Positions 8,614-17,705 of a stretch of DNA of 64,000 bases are shown here, one piece after another. Every line of letters begins with the position of its first letter. The first letter of the stretch is position 1. Made by a program: the position numbers and the translations under genes. The notes beneath the pieces are model-generated. The model made no database searches. It saw nothing but the letters and a program-made list of their open reading frames with translations, and was not told where the DNA came from. Source of the stretch: Kushneria phosphatilytica (lineage in GTDB: Bacteria; Pseudomonadota; Gammaproteobacteria; Pseudomonadales; Halomonadaceae); assembly GCF_008247605.1 (NCBI RefSeq), contig NZ_CP043420.1, forward strand, positions 496,001-560,000. The letters run 5' to 3'.

Positions 8614-9294
8614 TCAGCGCACCGTCGCCTGGGTCAGCAGTCGTCGCGCGCCCAGATAATGGCGAGTCCAGTAGTCATTGTGCAGTGAACTGATGCGAAT
8701 CGTTTCACCGGTGCGCGGCGCTTGGATGAAGCGGCCCTCACCCAGATAGACACCCACATGATCAGCGGCACGGCGAGTATGGATGGCAAAGAACACCAGA
8801 TCGCCGCGCTCGAGCTCATGACGACCGACCAGTGGTGCATCCTTCAGGTGATACATGGTATTGGCGGTGCGCGGCAGTCGGATTTCCAGCAGATCGCGAT
8901 AGGCGTAATAGACCAGACCGCTGCAGTCGAAGCCATCTCCCGGCGAGCTGCCTCCCCACAGATAGGGTTTGCCCAGCTGCTCTCGCAGCGTACCCACAGC
9001 CAGCTTGAGTGCGTGCGATACGTTGTTATCCACGTTTTTCGGGAAGGAGGGATAATTCTTGTAGGTGGGCGGTGTCGCGCTGGCCGTGGCATGACCACCC
9101 GCGCGCGCGCCACCATGGCGCTCGCGCATCCGACGGGCACGCAACTCACTGGCGGTGCCATGCTCCGGCTGGATCAGATGACTGGGTTTGGGCGCTGCGG
9201 CACGATTGAAATCGTCACCGGGGCTGGCCTGCGCGGAAAAGGCGCACAGCATCAGCGCAACCATGGCGGAGAGCACGGTAAACAGAGTCGACAT
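8614..9294 (-). CDS. NlpC/P60 family cell-wall hydrolase
   Basis: Exported peptidoglycan endopeptidase, likely cutting within stem peptides. It has a 23-residue Sec signal (MSTLFTVLSAMVALMLC to AQA), a low-complexity linker rich in Arg, Gly and Ala, and an NlpC/P60 domain from about residue 95. The catalytic Cys is C124 (GFDCSGLVYYAY) and the catalytic His H179 (RRAADHVGVYLG). The length of 226 residues is normal for a single-domain member. No lipobox cysteine is seen at the cleavage site, so it should be periplasmic rather than lipid-anchored. It stands alone between the Crp-type regulator and the glycosyltransferase cluster. Confidence 0.9.
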   Translation of the reverse strand: MSTLFTVLSAMVALMLCAFSAQASPGDDFNRAAAPKPSHLIQPEHGTASELRARRMRERHGGARAGGHATASATPPTYKNYPSFPKNVDNNVSHALKLAVGTLREQLGKPYLWGGSSPGDGFDCSGLVYYAYRDLLEIRLPRTANTMYHLKDAPLVGRHELERGDLVFFAIHTRRAADHVGVYLGEGRFIQAPRTGETIRISSLHNDYWTRHYLGARRLLTQATVR

Positions 9295-9411
9295 GAGCGA
9301 GTAAGCCTCGATGACCTCGGGGCATGACAGTTTGAATCGCTGGGCAATGAGCGAGCGATTGGCCTCATGGTGACGAATTTGTCAGCGCCCTGCTGTGCGG
9401 TTTCGTGCCTG

Positions 9412-9438
9412 ACGCTACTGTAGAGAGTTCAGTAGCGT
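9412..9438 (-). terminator. Possible hairpin at end of glycosyltransferase operon
   Basis: A 9-base-pair stem (ACGCTACTG / CAGTAGCGT) with a 9-base loop spans the stop codon of the glycosyltransferase at 9415-9417. No clean U-tract follows on the minus strand, so it may stabilise the mRNA end or be a weak terminator. Confidence 0.35.
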
Positions 9439-10065
9439 GCCCATGCCCTCGGGGGCTCTGGCCTCAAGGCGTGCACTGGTCATTACCCGCAGTTCCGGGG
9501 CCCAGTGCACATGAAACCCGGCTGCCATCAGCGCCTGAATCAGCCGGACGTCCTCATGCGCGCTGAGGGGGGCAAAGCCCCCGACGGCGCGATAGGCATC
9601 GGCGCTGACCCCCATGTTGGCGCCGTGAATGTGCCGGTTTGCGGTGACCAGCCGGCGTTCGGCGAGATAGCGCTGACGCAGCGCCCGCGGCATGTCGTCC
9701 CAGCCATCCAGTCGCACGCTGCCACAGATCACATCACCTGGACTGGCAAGCTGTACCGAGAGCCAATCGGCACTGACACGACTATCGGCATCGGTAAAGG
9801 CCAGCCACCGCGCCCCTGCTTCGAGCAATTGCAGCGCGCCGGCATGGCGCGCCCGCCCGACATTGCCATCATTCATTTCGAGGGTCATGACCCCTTCATG
9901 AGCGGCGACCACTCGAGCCGAGGCGTCGCTGCAGGCGTCGAGCACGACCATGATGCGTACTGCTTCGCCCAGCAGGGCCGGATGCATGGCCGCTCTGATC
10001 AGGGCAAGCAGGCAGTCATCCAGCAGCGCCTGCTCGTTGTGAGCCGGTACCACGATACCGATCAT
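9415..10065 (-). CDS. Family 2 glycosyltransferase
   Basis: Inverting GT-A glycosyltransferase of 216 residues with the N-terminal nucleotide-binding strand (GIVVPAHNEQALL), a VVLDACSD motif, and the DxD metal/sugar-nucleotide motif at D92-D94 (FTDADSRVSADW). The acceptor-side region ends with GGFAPLSAHEDVRL, matching the ED-containing loop of GT2 enzymes. There is no membrane segment, so it acts in the cytoplasm or at the membrane surface. It is last in a four-gene operon and overlaps the methyltransferase by ATGA (10062-10065). Donor and acceptor are unknown. The family call is firm; the role is inferred from context only. Confidence 0.88.
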   Translation of the reverse strand: MIGIVVPAHNEQALLDDCLLALIRAAMHPALLGEAVRIMVVLDACSDASARVVAAHEGVMTLEMNDGNVGRARHAGALQLLEAGARWLAFTDADSRVSADWLSVQLASPGDVICGSVRLDGWDDMPRALRQRYLAERRLVTANRHIHGANMGVSADAYRAVGGFAPLSAHEDVRLIQALMAAGFHVHWAPELRVMTSARLEARAPEGMGTLLNSLQ

Positions 10066-10661
10066 GCCAGCCCCTCGCGCCGGGCAGGGGAGCGTTTATC
10101 GCGTGACCAAAGGCTCATGATCAGATCCGGCTCCCGGTGTTCTGCCAGTCGGGTCAGGCCAAGCCTGTCATCGAGCAGGGCATGCACGCCATCACCATCG
10201 AGCGCGCCTCCAGCGATGGGATGGCGCCAGTGACAGGCCAGCAATTCGCCATCGGCGGTCAGGGATTTTCGCATGCAGCCGATCAGTTCGATCAGCGCCG
10301 GATAGTCAAGGTAGTAACCCAGCTCGCTGAAGACGATCAGATCGAACTGTGCCGCTGGCCACTCCTGTGGTAGCGCCTGTTGCTCCAGCGTGACATTGGG
10401 CAGATCGCGCAGGCGCTGATGGGCTGCTGCCAGAGCAGCCTCGCTGGCATCGCTGCACAGCAGTCGATCACAGCGTTCGGCCAGTGCGCGGGTCAGTACG
10501 CCGATCGAACAGCCGGGTTCGAAGGCATGGGTGTAGCGGGGGCGAGTCAGCATCGCCAGCGTTAACTGACGCTTGCGCTGCTCGTACCAGTAGCGTTCGT
10601 AGCCCCAGGGATCGTCCTGTTCGGCGTGCAGATGTTCGAAGGTCTCGATATGAAATGTCAT
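10062..10661 (-). CDS. SAM-dependent methyltransferase, NodS-like
   Basis: Class I methyltransferase of 199 residues. Motif I is EPGCSIGVLTRALA at 48-61, followed by the acidic ribose contact (LLCSDASEAAL) and FDLIVFSELGYYL as motif II/post-II. The N-terminal DDPWGYERYWYEQRK and the general pattern resemble the NodS family of N-methyltransferases that act on deacetylated glucosamine of Nod factors. That resemblance is from memory and fits the adjacent deacetylase, but the substrate is not shown. It overlaps both neighbours by 4 bases (10062-10065 and 10658-10661), so the three genes should be translated in step. Confidence 0.85.
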   Translation of the reverse strand: MTFHIETFEHLHAEQDDPWGYERYWYEQRKRQLTLAMLTRPRYTHAFEPGCSIGVLTRALAERCDRLLCSDASEAALAAAHQRLRDLPNVTLEQQALPQEWPAAQFDLIVFSELGYYLDYPALIELIGCMRKSLTADGELLACHWRHPIAGGALDGDGVHALLDDRLGLTRLAEHREPDLIMSLWSRDKRSPARREGLA

Positions 10662-11434
10662 TGCAGGATGACCTCGACAGGACGCAGCAGGCGTTCGAGC
10701 GTATGCCTGCTCAGCACCGGCCCATGGCCGGTCGTCTCATCGGCATCGAGCTGACTGGCATGACAGGTGATGGCCAGATGCTTGAGACGCTGCTGATAAT
10801 CGGTCAGGGGGAGTTGCCCGGCGCGCTGCCAGGGCACCCGATGATCATCGGGATGCGCCCAGTGCCAGGTCCAGATGGGGAGTTCGAGCATGCGACAGCC
10901 GACAGCTTCGACAGCGCGAGCACAGGCGCGGCCGGTAGCCTCATGATCGGGGTGACCGTCGCCGCGCCAGGTGGTCAGTAGAACATCGTCAGGACTCAGT
11001 TGTGTCAGCAACTGTTTGACCAGAGTGTCTTCATGCTCGGCAACCATGGTGTCGGGCAGGTCCAGACGAGTGACCGGGACACTCGACAACCCCAGCGCAG
11101 CCAGTGCCCTGGCACTCTCTTCCGGCCGTTCGTGGGCGAGTCGTTGTGGCGGCCACCGTGTCGAGCCGGGATGACTGCCGGTACCGTCGGTAACCGCTAT
11201 CAGCGTTTGCGGCCGGTCCAGCAGAGCCAGCTGCATCATCAGCCCGGCGCAGCCCAGTACTTCATCATCCGGATGGGGGGCAACGATCACGGCGCGTTGG
11301 CCAGGGGGAATCAGCCTGTCAGCGTGGAGTTCCGGTAACGCCGCGAGTCCGGGCCACTGCTGCCAGGTTTCGGCCGGCGTACCGATACCTTCAATGCGGC
11401 GATCATCACTGTATGAGTTGTTCACAAACGCCAC
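10658..11434 (-). CDS. PIG-L (LmbE) family deacetylase
   Basis: Zinc-dependent N-acetylglucosaminyl deacetylase-type hydrolase (258 residues). The signature VAPHPDDEVLGC lies at 51-62 with zinc ligands His54 and Asp57, and the second ligand region is GDGHPDHEATGRA. PIG-L enzymes remove acetyl groups from GlcNAc linked to lipids or small molecules, as in GPI, mycothiol, bacillithiol and teicoplanin pathways. It sits between an acyl-CoA dehydrogenase-like gene (13-base overlap) and a NodS-like methyltransferase (4-base overlap). In this setting it may free an amine for methylation or acylation, which is inference. Confidence 0.88.
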   Translation of the reverse strand: MAFVNNSYSDDRRIEGIGTPAETWQQWPGLAALPELHADRLIPPGQRAVIVAPHPDDEVLGCAGLMMQLALLDRPQTLIAVTDGTGSHPGSTRWPPQRLAHERPEESARALAALGLSSVPVTRLDLPDTMVAEHEDTLVKQLLTQLSPDDVLLTTWRGDGHPDHEATGRACARAVEAVGCRMLELPIWTWHWAHPDDHRVPWQRAGQLPLTDYQQRLKHLAITCHASQLDADETTGHGPVLSRHTLERLLRPVEVILQ

Positions 11435-12483
11435 CCACCGGGTGTTTCACCATCACCCGGATCGCTTTGTTCGGCCAGCGCCCGGCCGAGTGATTCGAGA
11501 TCGCGCTCTGCATGACTCTGACGCAGGTAGACCGGCAGATCTGCCATGAAGCGGGCAAAAGCCGGATCGCGGCAGAAGGGCCCGGCCCCCAGTGCCCGAC
11601 TGCAGTGACTGATCACATCTTCGGCCATGTGTTCGATGCTGGTACGAGTACGGGTGGCGACCAGTCGAGCGTTGGCGTGTGGGTGGGTATCGATCCATGT
11701 CGCCGCCTGACGCAAGATCGCAGCGCCGGCATCCAGTGCACGATCGACCGCGCCCAGATGCGCCATCAGGTGAGCATCTCCTCCCCGAGTGGCCTTGTCA
11801 TGCAGAATGCGGCCCAGGCGTCGGGCCCCGCCTAACCAACAGGCAGCAATACCGGCGCCGCCCTGCCAGAAGCCGGGGCGCTCGAGATAGCCGCCAGGGG
11901 GGCCTACCAGTCTGCCCTGAGCACCGTGAAATCTCACTTCCACGCTGGCAGTCGGTGCCATGCCGATGGCCGCCCAGCCGGTATCGGTCACTTCGATGCC
12001 CGGCTGATCCATCTCTACCGCGACCAGTCGCTGATGCTCGCCCTGCCAGGCGGTAAGCAGGGCATGCGAGACACCGGTGGCGCCGGAACACCACGCCTTG
12101 GTGCCCGTCAGATAGAGGGTGTCATCGCTGTGAGCCGTTTGATCGATCGGAAGAGGCTTGCCGTCCGCTGCAGTCACCATGACCCGGGCAAAGGGCGGCT
12201 CGGCAGCCCACATGCCCCAGCGCGACTGGTGCTCCGCGAGTGACTCTGCACCATGCTCGGCGAGAATCGCCAGCGCATCGGTATGTCCTTCGTACAGCTT
12301 GACCAGCGCCAGGTCACATTCAGCGATCCCTGCCAGCACCCGCCAGCGTGCCAGCGTTTGGCCATGGCCCGGTAGCGGTAATCGATCGGCGTTGCGTGAG
12401 ATCAGCCGGGACAGTCGCTCATTGAGCTCGGCCGCTGTCTCGGCAGGCTCGCTCAGCTCACTGTCCGGCCGATCCGGATCCAT
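11422..12483 (-). CDS. Acyl-CoA dehydrogenase-like flavoprotein
   Basis: A 353-residue protein of the acyl-CoA dehydrogenase fold: helical N-domain (ELNERLSRLISRNADRLP), middle beta domain (LYLTGTKAWCSGATGVSHALL) and C-terminal helical domain (GGARRLGRILHDKATRGG). It is a little shorter than classical members, and I could not identify the catalytic glutamate with confidence. I start it at the ATG at 12483 (MDPDRPD), with AAGGGA 6 bases upstream; a GTG at 12528 would add 15 residues. It is the first gene of the cluster. In such a pathway it might desaturate or oxidise an acyl or amine group. Its substrate is unknown. Confidence 0.82.
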   Translation of the reverse strand: MDPDRPDSELSEPAETAAELNERLSRLISRNADRLPLPGHGQTLARWRVLAGIAECDLALVKLYEGHTDALAILAEHGAESLAEHQSRWGMWAAEPPFARVMVTAADGKPLPIDQTAHSDDTLYLTGTKAWCSGATGVSHALLTAWQGEHQRLVAVEMDQPGIEVTDTGWAAIGMAPTASVEVRFHGAQGRLVGPPGGYLERPGFWQGGAGIAACWLGGARRLGRILHDKATRGGDAHLMAHLGAVDRALDAGAAILRQAATWIDTHPHANARLVATRTRTSIEHMAEDVISHCSRALGAGPFCRDPAFARFMADLPVYLRQSHAERDLESLGRALAEQSDPGDGETPGGWRL

Positions 12484-12906
12484 CCCTGATCCCTTGATCG
12501 AGTGATTCACGTGCACGTCCTGTGCCACTGATGTTGTTACCAGGATGGACCGGCTGCCGGAAGGTTTCCATTACCTCCATCAAGCCGGCACAAATCATTA
12601 CGAATGTCAGGAAAGGATCGGGCTGCACTGACCATGGAAAGCAGATAGGTTGGTCAAAATAATGGACAACTTGATCAAGGTTAAACAACGGGCCCTGGAC
12701 CTTGGTTGTAGACGAAAAGGACAACACAGGTTGCGAAATTCGGGACGATAGGGAGCATCTATCGTTATCGGGTTGCATCAGGAGTTATTTGGTCCAGGAT
12801 GAGGCTTGCCATTGAAAATTGAACATTACGGGCGCCGAGCAATGTTCGGCGCCGGTTCCCGAGGGCATGGAGCTGTCGGGCCACACATACATCCGGAGAT
12901 GATGTC
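12484..12906. promoter_or_regulatory. Divergent intergenic region before ectD
   Basis: This 423-base gap separates the divergent acyl-CoA dehydrogenase-like gene and ectD, with no convincing gene. It holds one hairpin, GGCGCCGA / TCGGCGCC with a 7-base loop (12831-12853), about 54 bases before the ectD start, probably in the leader. An AT-richer stretch around 12790-12827 could carry the ectD promoter, but I could not assign boxes. Confidence 0.45.
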
Positions 12907-13848
12907 ATGGCACAGGTAAACGCGAGATATAACGAGCAGAAATTTGCACAGGATCAGCGCGAGGATCTTTATCCCACTCGCCTGAGTGAGTCGATGGGGG
13001 TTTCCTGGCTCAAGCGCCACGATGAGGTGGTGCGCGGTCGTCACCTTGACGGGCCGCTGAGCGAAGAACAGCTCACCGAATTCGAAAAAAACGGTTTTCT
13101 CTTCATTCCGGGCTTCCTCGATGAACAGGAAGTGGAAGAGTATCGGCGTGAACTGGATGCCCTGCTGGCGCGTGATGACTATCGCAACCGCGACTTCACC
13201 GTCACCGAGCCTTCCAGCGATGAAATCCGTTCACTGTTTGCGGTGCACTTTCTGTCGCAGAAGTTTCACAAGCTGACCGAGGATCCGAAACTGGTTGATT
13301 CGGTGCGTCAGATCCTCGGTGACGAGGTGTATGTTCATCAGAGCCGGGTCAACTACAAGCCCGGGTTCGAGGGCAAGGGGTTTGACTGGCACTCGGATTT
13401 CGAAACCTGGCACGCCGAGGATGGCATGCCGCGGATGGGGGCGATCAGCGCCTCGATCGTGCTGACGGATAACCACGAATTCAACGGTCCGCTGATGCTG
13501 GTCCCGGGGTCGCATCAGGCGTTCATCCCGTCGCTTGGTGAAACACCGGACGACAACTACAAGAGCTCGCTGAAAAAGCAGGAAGCCGGGGTGCCGAGCA
13601 AGGAAGTGCTGGCCAGGCTGATCGAGCGCAACGGCATTCAGGCCCCCAAGGGCAAGGCCGGTGGGTTGTTGCTGTTCGACTGCAACACCATGCATGGCTC
13701 GAATGCCAACATGTCGCCCGATCCGCGCAGTAACATCTTCTTTGTCTTCAATCGGCGCGATAACGCCATGCAGGAGCCTTTCGGGGCGAAGAAACAACGC
13801 CCGGATTTTCTGGCTCACACGCCGGATCAACGCTGGCGCGACCTGTAA
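12907..13848 (+). CDS. ectD: Ectoine hydroxylase EctD
   Basis: Fe(II)/2-oxoglutarate dioxygenase converting ectoine to 5-hydroxyectoine, a compatible solute. The hallmark stretch at 159-177 (FDWHSDFETWHAEDGMPRM) supplies iron ligands His162 and Asp164; the third is His263 (TMHGSN). The length of 313 residues suits EctD. GGAG lies 9 bases before the ATG. One oddity: the residue after this signature is Gly178, where I recall Arg in characterised EctD proteins. ectABC is not in the window, and an ectD separate from ectABC is common in Halomonadaceae. Regulation by osmolarity is likely but no site was identified. Confidence 0.93.
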   Translation: MAQVNARYNEQKFAQDQREDLYPTRLSESMGVSWLKRHDEVVRGRHLDGPLSEEQLTEFEKNGFLFIPGFLDEQEVEEYRRELDALLARDDYRNRDFTVTEPSSDEIRSLFAVHFLSQKFHKLTEDPKLVDSVRQILGDEVYVHQSRVNYKPGFEGKGFDWHSDFETWHAEDGMPRMGAISASIVLTDNHEFNGPLMLVPGSHQAFIPSLGETPDDNYKSSLKKQEAGVPSKEVLARLIERNGIQAPKGKAGGLLLFDCNTMHGSNANMSPDPRSNIFFVFNRRDNAMQEPFGAKKQRPDFLAHTPDQRWRDL

Positions 13849-13980
13849 GCCTCCGACACTGACGATCGCACAAGCAGGCGATCACGCAATGAAACGGCGT
13901 CAGCCTCGGGCTGCCGCCGTATTTCGTTGCGTGCCTGTCAGGCGCTACATTGGATGCTTTCCATTCAGGAGCATCCGTTC

Positions 13981-14661
13981 ATGGCCTTTCCGCTCAGGTT
14001 CACCGATGGCCGCCCGGTCGGCCGCGATCTCGGCAAGATCGTCTGTATCGGGCGCAACTACGCCGCCCATGCTCGCGAGCTCGATAATGAAGTGCCGACG
14101 ATGCCGCTGCTCTTCATCAAGCCGGCAACCAGCGCAGTCGAACTGGGCGAGCCGGTGCGGGTGCCGAGCGGGCAGGGGGCAGTACACTTCGAAACCGAGC
14201 TGGCATTGCTGATCGGTCAGCCGCTGCGCTGCGCCACGCCCGAACAGACGCTGGATGCGATTGTCGGCATGGGATTGGCGCTCGATCTGACCCTGCGCGA
14301 CGTACAGACCGATCTCAAGCGCCAGGGGCACCCCTGGGAGCGCGCCAAGGGGTTCGATGGTGCCTGTCCGCTGTCTGATTTCGTGCCGGTGGAGGGCAGG
14401 GATGTGGCCTGGCAGCAGCTGCGTTTCTCAATGGCCATTGATGGCGAACTGCGCCAGCAGGGAGATACGTCGCTGATGCTGTTCGATGTGCCTGCCCTGC
14501 TGGCAGAAATGTCGCGAAGCTTCACGCTCGAGCCGGGTGATGTCATTCTCACCGGCACGCCGGAAGGCGTCGGAGAGTTGCCGACCAATGCCGAGCTGAC
14601 ACTTGAGCTCGGCGCTGCGCTGGCTGTCACCACCCGCACCGTGGCTGGCACAACGCCCTGA
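13981..14661 (+). CDS. Fumarylacetoacetate hydrolase family protein (YcgM-like)
   Basis: FAH-fold enzyme of 226 residues, resembling YcgM/FAHD1 acylpyruvases or oxaloacetate decarboxylases. Recognisable blocks are VCIGRNYAAHARELDNE, the metal-binding HFETELALLIG, LDLTLRDVQ, KGFDGACPLSDF and GTPEGVGELP. The start at 13981 (MAFPLRF) has AGGAG upstream; a frame extension to 13927 begins with unlikely sequence. It acts in the cytosol on 2,4-dioxo or 2-keto acids using Mg. It is followed about 220 bases later by an IlvD/Edd dehydratase gene, and could handle keto acids from sugar-acid breakdown. That link is inference. Confidence 0.87.
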   Translation: MAFPLRFTDGRPVGRDLGKIVCIGRNYAAHARELDNEVPTMPLLFIKPATSAVELGEPVRVPSGQGAVHFETELALLIGQPLRCATPEQTLDAIVGMGLALDLTLRDVQTDLKRQGHPWERAKGFDGACPLSDFVPVEGRDVAWQQLRFSMAIDGELRQQGDTSLMLFDVPALLAEMSRSFTLEPGDVILTGTPEGVGELPTNAELTLELGAALAVTTRTVAGTTP

Positions 14662-14878
14662 AGTGTCGGAAAACGCTCGGCTTAAGTCACCCTTCAGGCT
14701 CTGAAAGGCGTATACTATTGTCAACGTCGTGGTGCCTGACCATCACGCCGCGCTACCCGCGCATCGCTCGCGCCGACATTCCCTGCCGATCCGGGGGATG
14801 GACGCCGACTCGCAGTTCACCCGCAGTTTCGAATGTTTTCTTCCGCTCGCGCGGATCAGACGACCAGGTTAGCGACCG

Positions 14879-16615
14879 ATGAGCCAGAATGAAGATCCCC
14901 AGTACCCGCCGCAACGCGATCCCGATGATCACACTCGCCGTCACTCCGGCCCGGTAGTCGATGGCCCCGGCAAGGCAGCAAGTCGCGCCATGCTGCGCGC
15001 CGTCGGCTTCACCGACGAGGATTTCCGCAAGCCTCAGATCGGCGTGGCCTCCACCTGGAGCCGGGTGACGCCCTGCAACAGCCACATCAATGTGCTGGCG
15101 GATGCGGCCAGCGATGGCGCCGATGAGGCTGGCGGCAAGGGCGTGGTGTTCAACACCATTACCATCAGTGATGGCATTGCCAACGGCACCGAGGGCATGA
15201 AGTACTCGATGATCTCGCGCGAGATCATCGCCGACTCCATCGAAGCGGTCTCCGGCTGTGAGGGCTTTGATGGCGTGGTTGCAATCGGTGGCTGCGACAA
15301 GAACATGCCCGGTTGCATGATGGGGCTGGCGCGGCTCGATCGTCCGGGTATCTTCGTTTATGGCGGTACTATCCTGCCCGGCGAGGGGCATACCGATATC
15401 GTCTCGGTGTTCGAGGCGATGGGCGCGCACTCGCAGGGGAAAATGGATCTGATCGACGTCAAGCGGATCGAGGAAACCGCTATCCCCGGACCGGGTTCGT
15501 GCGGTGGCATGTATACCGCCAACACCATGGCCTCCGCCATCGAGGCGATGGGGATGAGCCTGCCCAACTCTTCGGCGCAAAATGCCGTGTCGCAGAACAA
15601 GCAGGATGACAGCCGGGCTGCCGGGGCCGCCGTGATGAACCTGCTGAAGCAGAACATCAAGCCGTCGGACATCATGACCCGCAAGGCATTCGAGAATGCG
15701 ATTACCGTGGTCATTGCGCTGGGTGGCTCGACCAATGCCGTGCTGCACCTGCTGGCAATTGCCAACACCATCGGCGTCGAGCTCTCGCTTGATGACTTTA
15801 CCGAGCTTGGCAAGCGCGTGCCGGTGGTCGCTGACCTGCGGCCGAGTGGCCATTACATGATGAGCGAACTGGTGGCGATCGGTGGCATTCAGCCGCTGAT
15901 GAAGAATCTGCTCGATGCCGGTCTGCTGCACGGCGACTGCCTGACCGTGACCGGCAAAACGCTGGCTGAAAACCTCGCCGACGTTGAGCCTTATCCGGAT
16001 GATCAGCAGATCATTGCCCCGCTGGATCGCCCGATCAAATCCCAGAGCCACCTGCGTATTCTCTACGGCAATCTTGCACCGGAAGGCGCGGTCGCCAAGA
16101 TTACCGGCAAGGAGGGGACCCGGTTTACCGGCACGGCACGGGTGTTCAATTCCGAGGAAGAGGCTCAGGCACGCATCAACGATCTGACCGTTGTGGCCGG
16201 TGACGTGGTGGTGATTCGCTACGAAGGGCCGAAAGGCGGCCCCGGCATGCGTGAAATGCTGACCCCGACTTCAGCGATCATGGGTCGCGGACTGGGCAGC
16301 GAGGTCGCGCTGATCACGGATGGTCGCTTCTCCGGTGGCAGTCATGGCTTTGTGGTTGGTCATGTGACGCCTGAGGCATTCAATGGCGGCCCGATTGCGC
16401 TGATCGAGGATGGTGACGAGATCACCATCGATGCCGAAGATGATGTCATGACCCTGCATATCAGTGATGAGGAGATGGCTCGGCGTCGCGATGCCTGGCA
16501 GCGGCCGAAACCGCGCTATACCCGTGGTGCGATGGCCAAATACGCACGCACGGTCAGCTCGGCTTCGCTCGGAGCGGTCACCGATCTGCCGGATGCACTG
16601 GGCGAATCGCTGTAA
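14879..16615 (+). CDS. ilvD: Dihydroxy-acid dehydratase (IlvD/Edd family)
   Basis: Fe-S dehydratase of 578 residues that removes water from 2,3-dihydroxy acids, the third step of valine/isoleucine synthesis if it is IlvD. Cysteines C66 (TPCNSH), C139 ([10 protein letters not shown]) and C208 ([15 protein letters not shown]) suit a [2Fe-2S] cluster of the short DHAD type. The C-terminus has [21 protein letters not shown]. The ATG at 14879 has only a weak ribosome site (AGG). The neighbours are a lactonase and uronate dehydrogenase, so an aldonate or aldarate dehydratase role cannot be excluded by sequence. A TATACT at 14711 may belong to its promoter. Confidence 0.85.
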   Translation: MSQNEDPQYPPQRDPDDHTRRHSGPVVDGPGKAASRAMLRAVGFTDEDFRKPQIGVASTWSRVTPCNSHINVLADAASDGADEAGGKGVVFNTITISDGIANGTEGMKYSMISREIIADSIEAVSGCEGFDGVVAIGGCDKNMPGCMMGLARLDRPGIFVYGGTILPGEGHTDIVSVFEAMGAHSQGKMDLIDVKRIEETAIPGPGSCGGMYTANTMASAIEAMGMSLPNSSAQNAVSQNKQDDSRAAGAAVMNLLKQNIKPSDIMTRKAFENAITVVIALGGSTNAVLHLLAIANTIGVELSLDDFTELGKRVPVVADLRPSGHYMMSELVAIGGIQPLMKNLLDAGLLHGDCLTVTGKTLAENLADVEPYPDDQQIIAPLDRPIKSQSHLRILYGNLAPEGAVAKITGKEGTRFTGTARVFNSEEEAQARINDLTVVAGDVVVIRYEGPKGGPGMREMLTPTSAIMGRGLGSEVALITDGRFSGGSHGFVVGHVTPEAFNGGPIALIEDGDEITIDAEDDVMTLHISDEEMARRRDAWQRPKPRYTRGAMAKYARTVSSASLGAVTDLPDALGESL

Positions 16616-16642
16616 GACTCAGACAGTATGCCTGTGATGCCA

Positions 16643-16666
16643 CGGCGCCCTTCGGGGCGCCGTTTT
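16643..16666 (+). terminator. Rho-independent terminator after ilvD
   Basis: Stem CGGCGCCC / GGGCGCCG with a TTCG tetraloop, followed by TTTTCGTT. It lies 27 bases after the ilvD stop and separates it from the SMP-30 lactonase and uronate dehydrogenase unit. Confidence 0.9.
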
Positions 16667-16721
16667 CGTTGAGGATGGCACAGCGAAAGTCGGGTGGTAG
16701 TTCATAAGCCCTGATGGCATG

Positions 16722-16738
16722 GTTGTATGTTGTCATAC
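16722..16738. promoter_or_regulatory. Probable GntR-type operator upstream of lactonase/udh operon
   Basis: GTATG-TTGT-CATAC (16725-16738) is a perfect inverted repeat 53 bases before the lactonase start. The words GTTGTATG and TGTCATAC here recur (on the opposite or same strand) in front of gntP at 43833-43846, which suggests one sugar-acid regulator for both. The regulator is not identified in this window. Confidence 0.5.
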
Positions 16739-16791
16739 CTCAAATTGAACAAGTGGATCGGCGGGTGGCCGGTTCCTGATGAGACAAGCCC

Positions 16792-17670
16792 ATGTCATCG
16801 CACCGCGCTGTCGAATGTGAGGTCCTGGTCGAGGGCCTGGAAATCCCTGAATGTCCTGTCTGGCATGCGCCCAGTCAGTCACTGTTCTTCGTCGATATTC
16901 CGGCCGGTACACTTAACCGCTGGTATCACCGCGAGCGCCGCCGGGAAATATGGACCCTGCCCGAACCACTCGGCTGCTTTGCGCTGATCGATGAGCATCG
17001 TTTTATCGTCGGCCTGTCCAGTGGACTTTACTGGTTCGATACCCGCACCGAGCAGCTTGCCTTTCTGCACGATCCCGAACCCGGCAAAACGCGTAATCGC
17101 ATCAATGACGGCAAGGTCGGTGCCGATGGCCATTTCTGGTTCGGCACCATGAACTACGACGGTGAGCCCGAAGCCGGACTCTACCGCTTCTCTCCGGAAG
17201 GGGAGTGCCGGACAGTGCTTACCGGCCTGAAAACGTCCAATGGCCTGGCGTGGTCGACGAATGGTCGCCGGGTATTTCACTCCGACAGTCGGGGTCAGTA
17301 CCTGCAGTGCCTTGATTGCGATGAGTACGGTCATCCGGGCGAGCCTCGCCGGTTATGTCATCTTGGCGAGGAAGACGGTCGTCCTGATGGCGCCGCCATG
17401 GACACTCTTGATCGCTACTGGAGTGCTGGTGTCTCGGCCAGCTGGCTCAACCTGCTGGATGGTGAGGGGCAGCTGCTCGAGCGTATACAACTGCCCTGGG
17501 CGAAGCCCTCGATGCCCTGCTTTGGTGGCCCCGACATGACCACCGTGTTCGTCACCCTGCTGGCCACCGAGCAGTCGCCGGGGCGGCTGATCGTCTTCGA
17601 AGGGGATACACCCGGCGCTGAAGTGCCGGCCTTCAGACCGCGCTTTACTCCACCGGACTCAATCGTCTGA
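16792..17670 (+). CDS. SMP-30/gluconolactonase family lactonase
   Basis: Six-bladed beta-propeller lactonase of 292 residues. It should hydrolyse a sugar lactone with a divalent metal held by the Glu in GLEIPECPVWH, the Asn in GLKTSNGLAWS and the Asp near TLDRYWSAG. Blade motifs include KTRNRINDGKVGADGHFWFG and GRRVFHSDSRGQYL. The ATG at 16792 has a poor ribosome site, so an alternative start is possible. It is followed by uronate dehydrogenase after 35 bases. Udh makes an aldaro-lactone that a lactonase of this family opens, so the pair makes biochemical sense. Confidence 0.87.
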   Translation: MSSHRAVECEVLVEGLEIPECPVWHAPSQSLFFVDIPAGTLNRWYHRERRREIWTLPEPLGCFALIDEHRFIVGLSSGLYWFDTRTEQLAFLHDPEPGKTRNRINDGKVGADGHFWFGTMNYDGEPEAGLYRFSPEGECRTVLTGLKTSNGLAWSTNGRRVFHSDSRGQYLQCLDCDEYGHPGEPRRLCHLGEEDGRPDGAAMDTLDRYWSAGVSASWLNLLDGEGQLLERIQLPWAKPSMPCFGGPDMTTVFVTLLATEQSPGRLIVFEGDTPGAEVPAFRPRFTPPDSIV

Positions 17671-17705
17671 AGGACCGCGCCAATTTATCGACAGGAGAGA
17701 GTGAC

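Noticed and set aside
14753..16051. 432-codon open frame on the minus strand opposite ilvD
   Set aside because: It mirrors the codon pattern of ilvD, is rich in His, Arg and Gly, has no family motif, and ilvD is certain.
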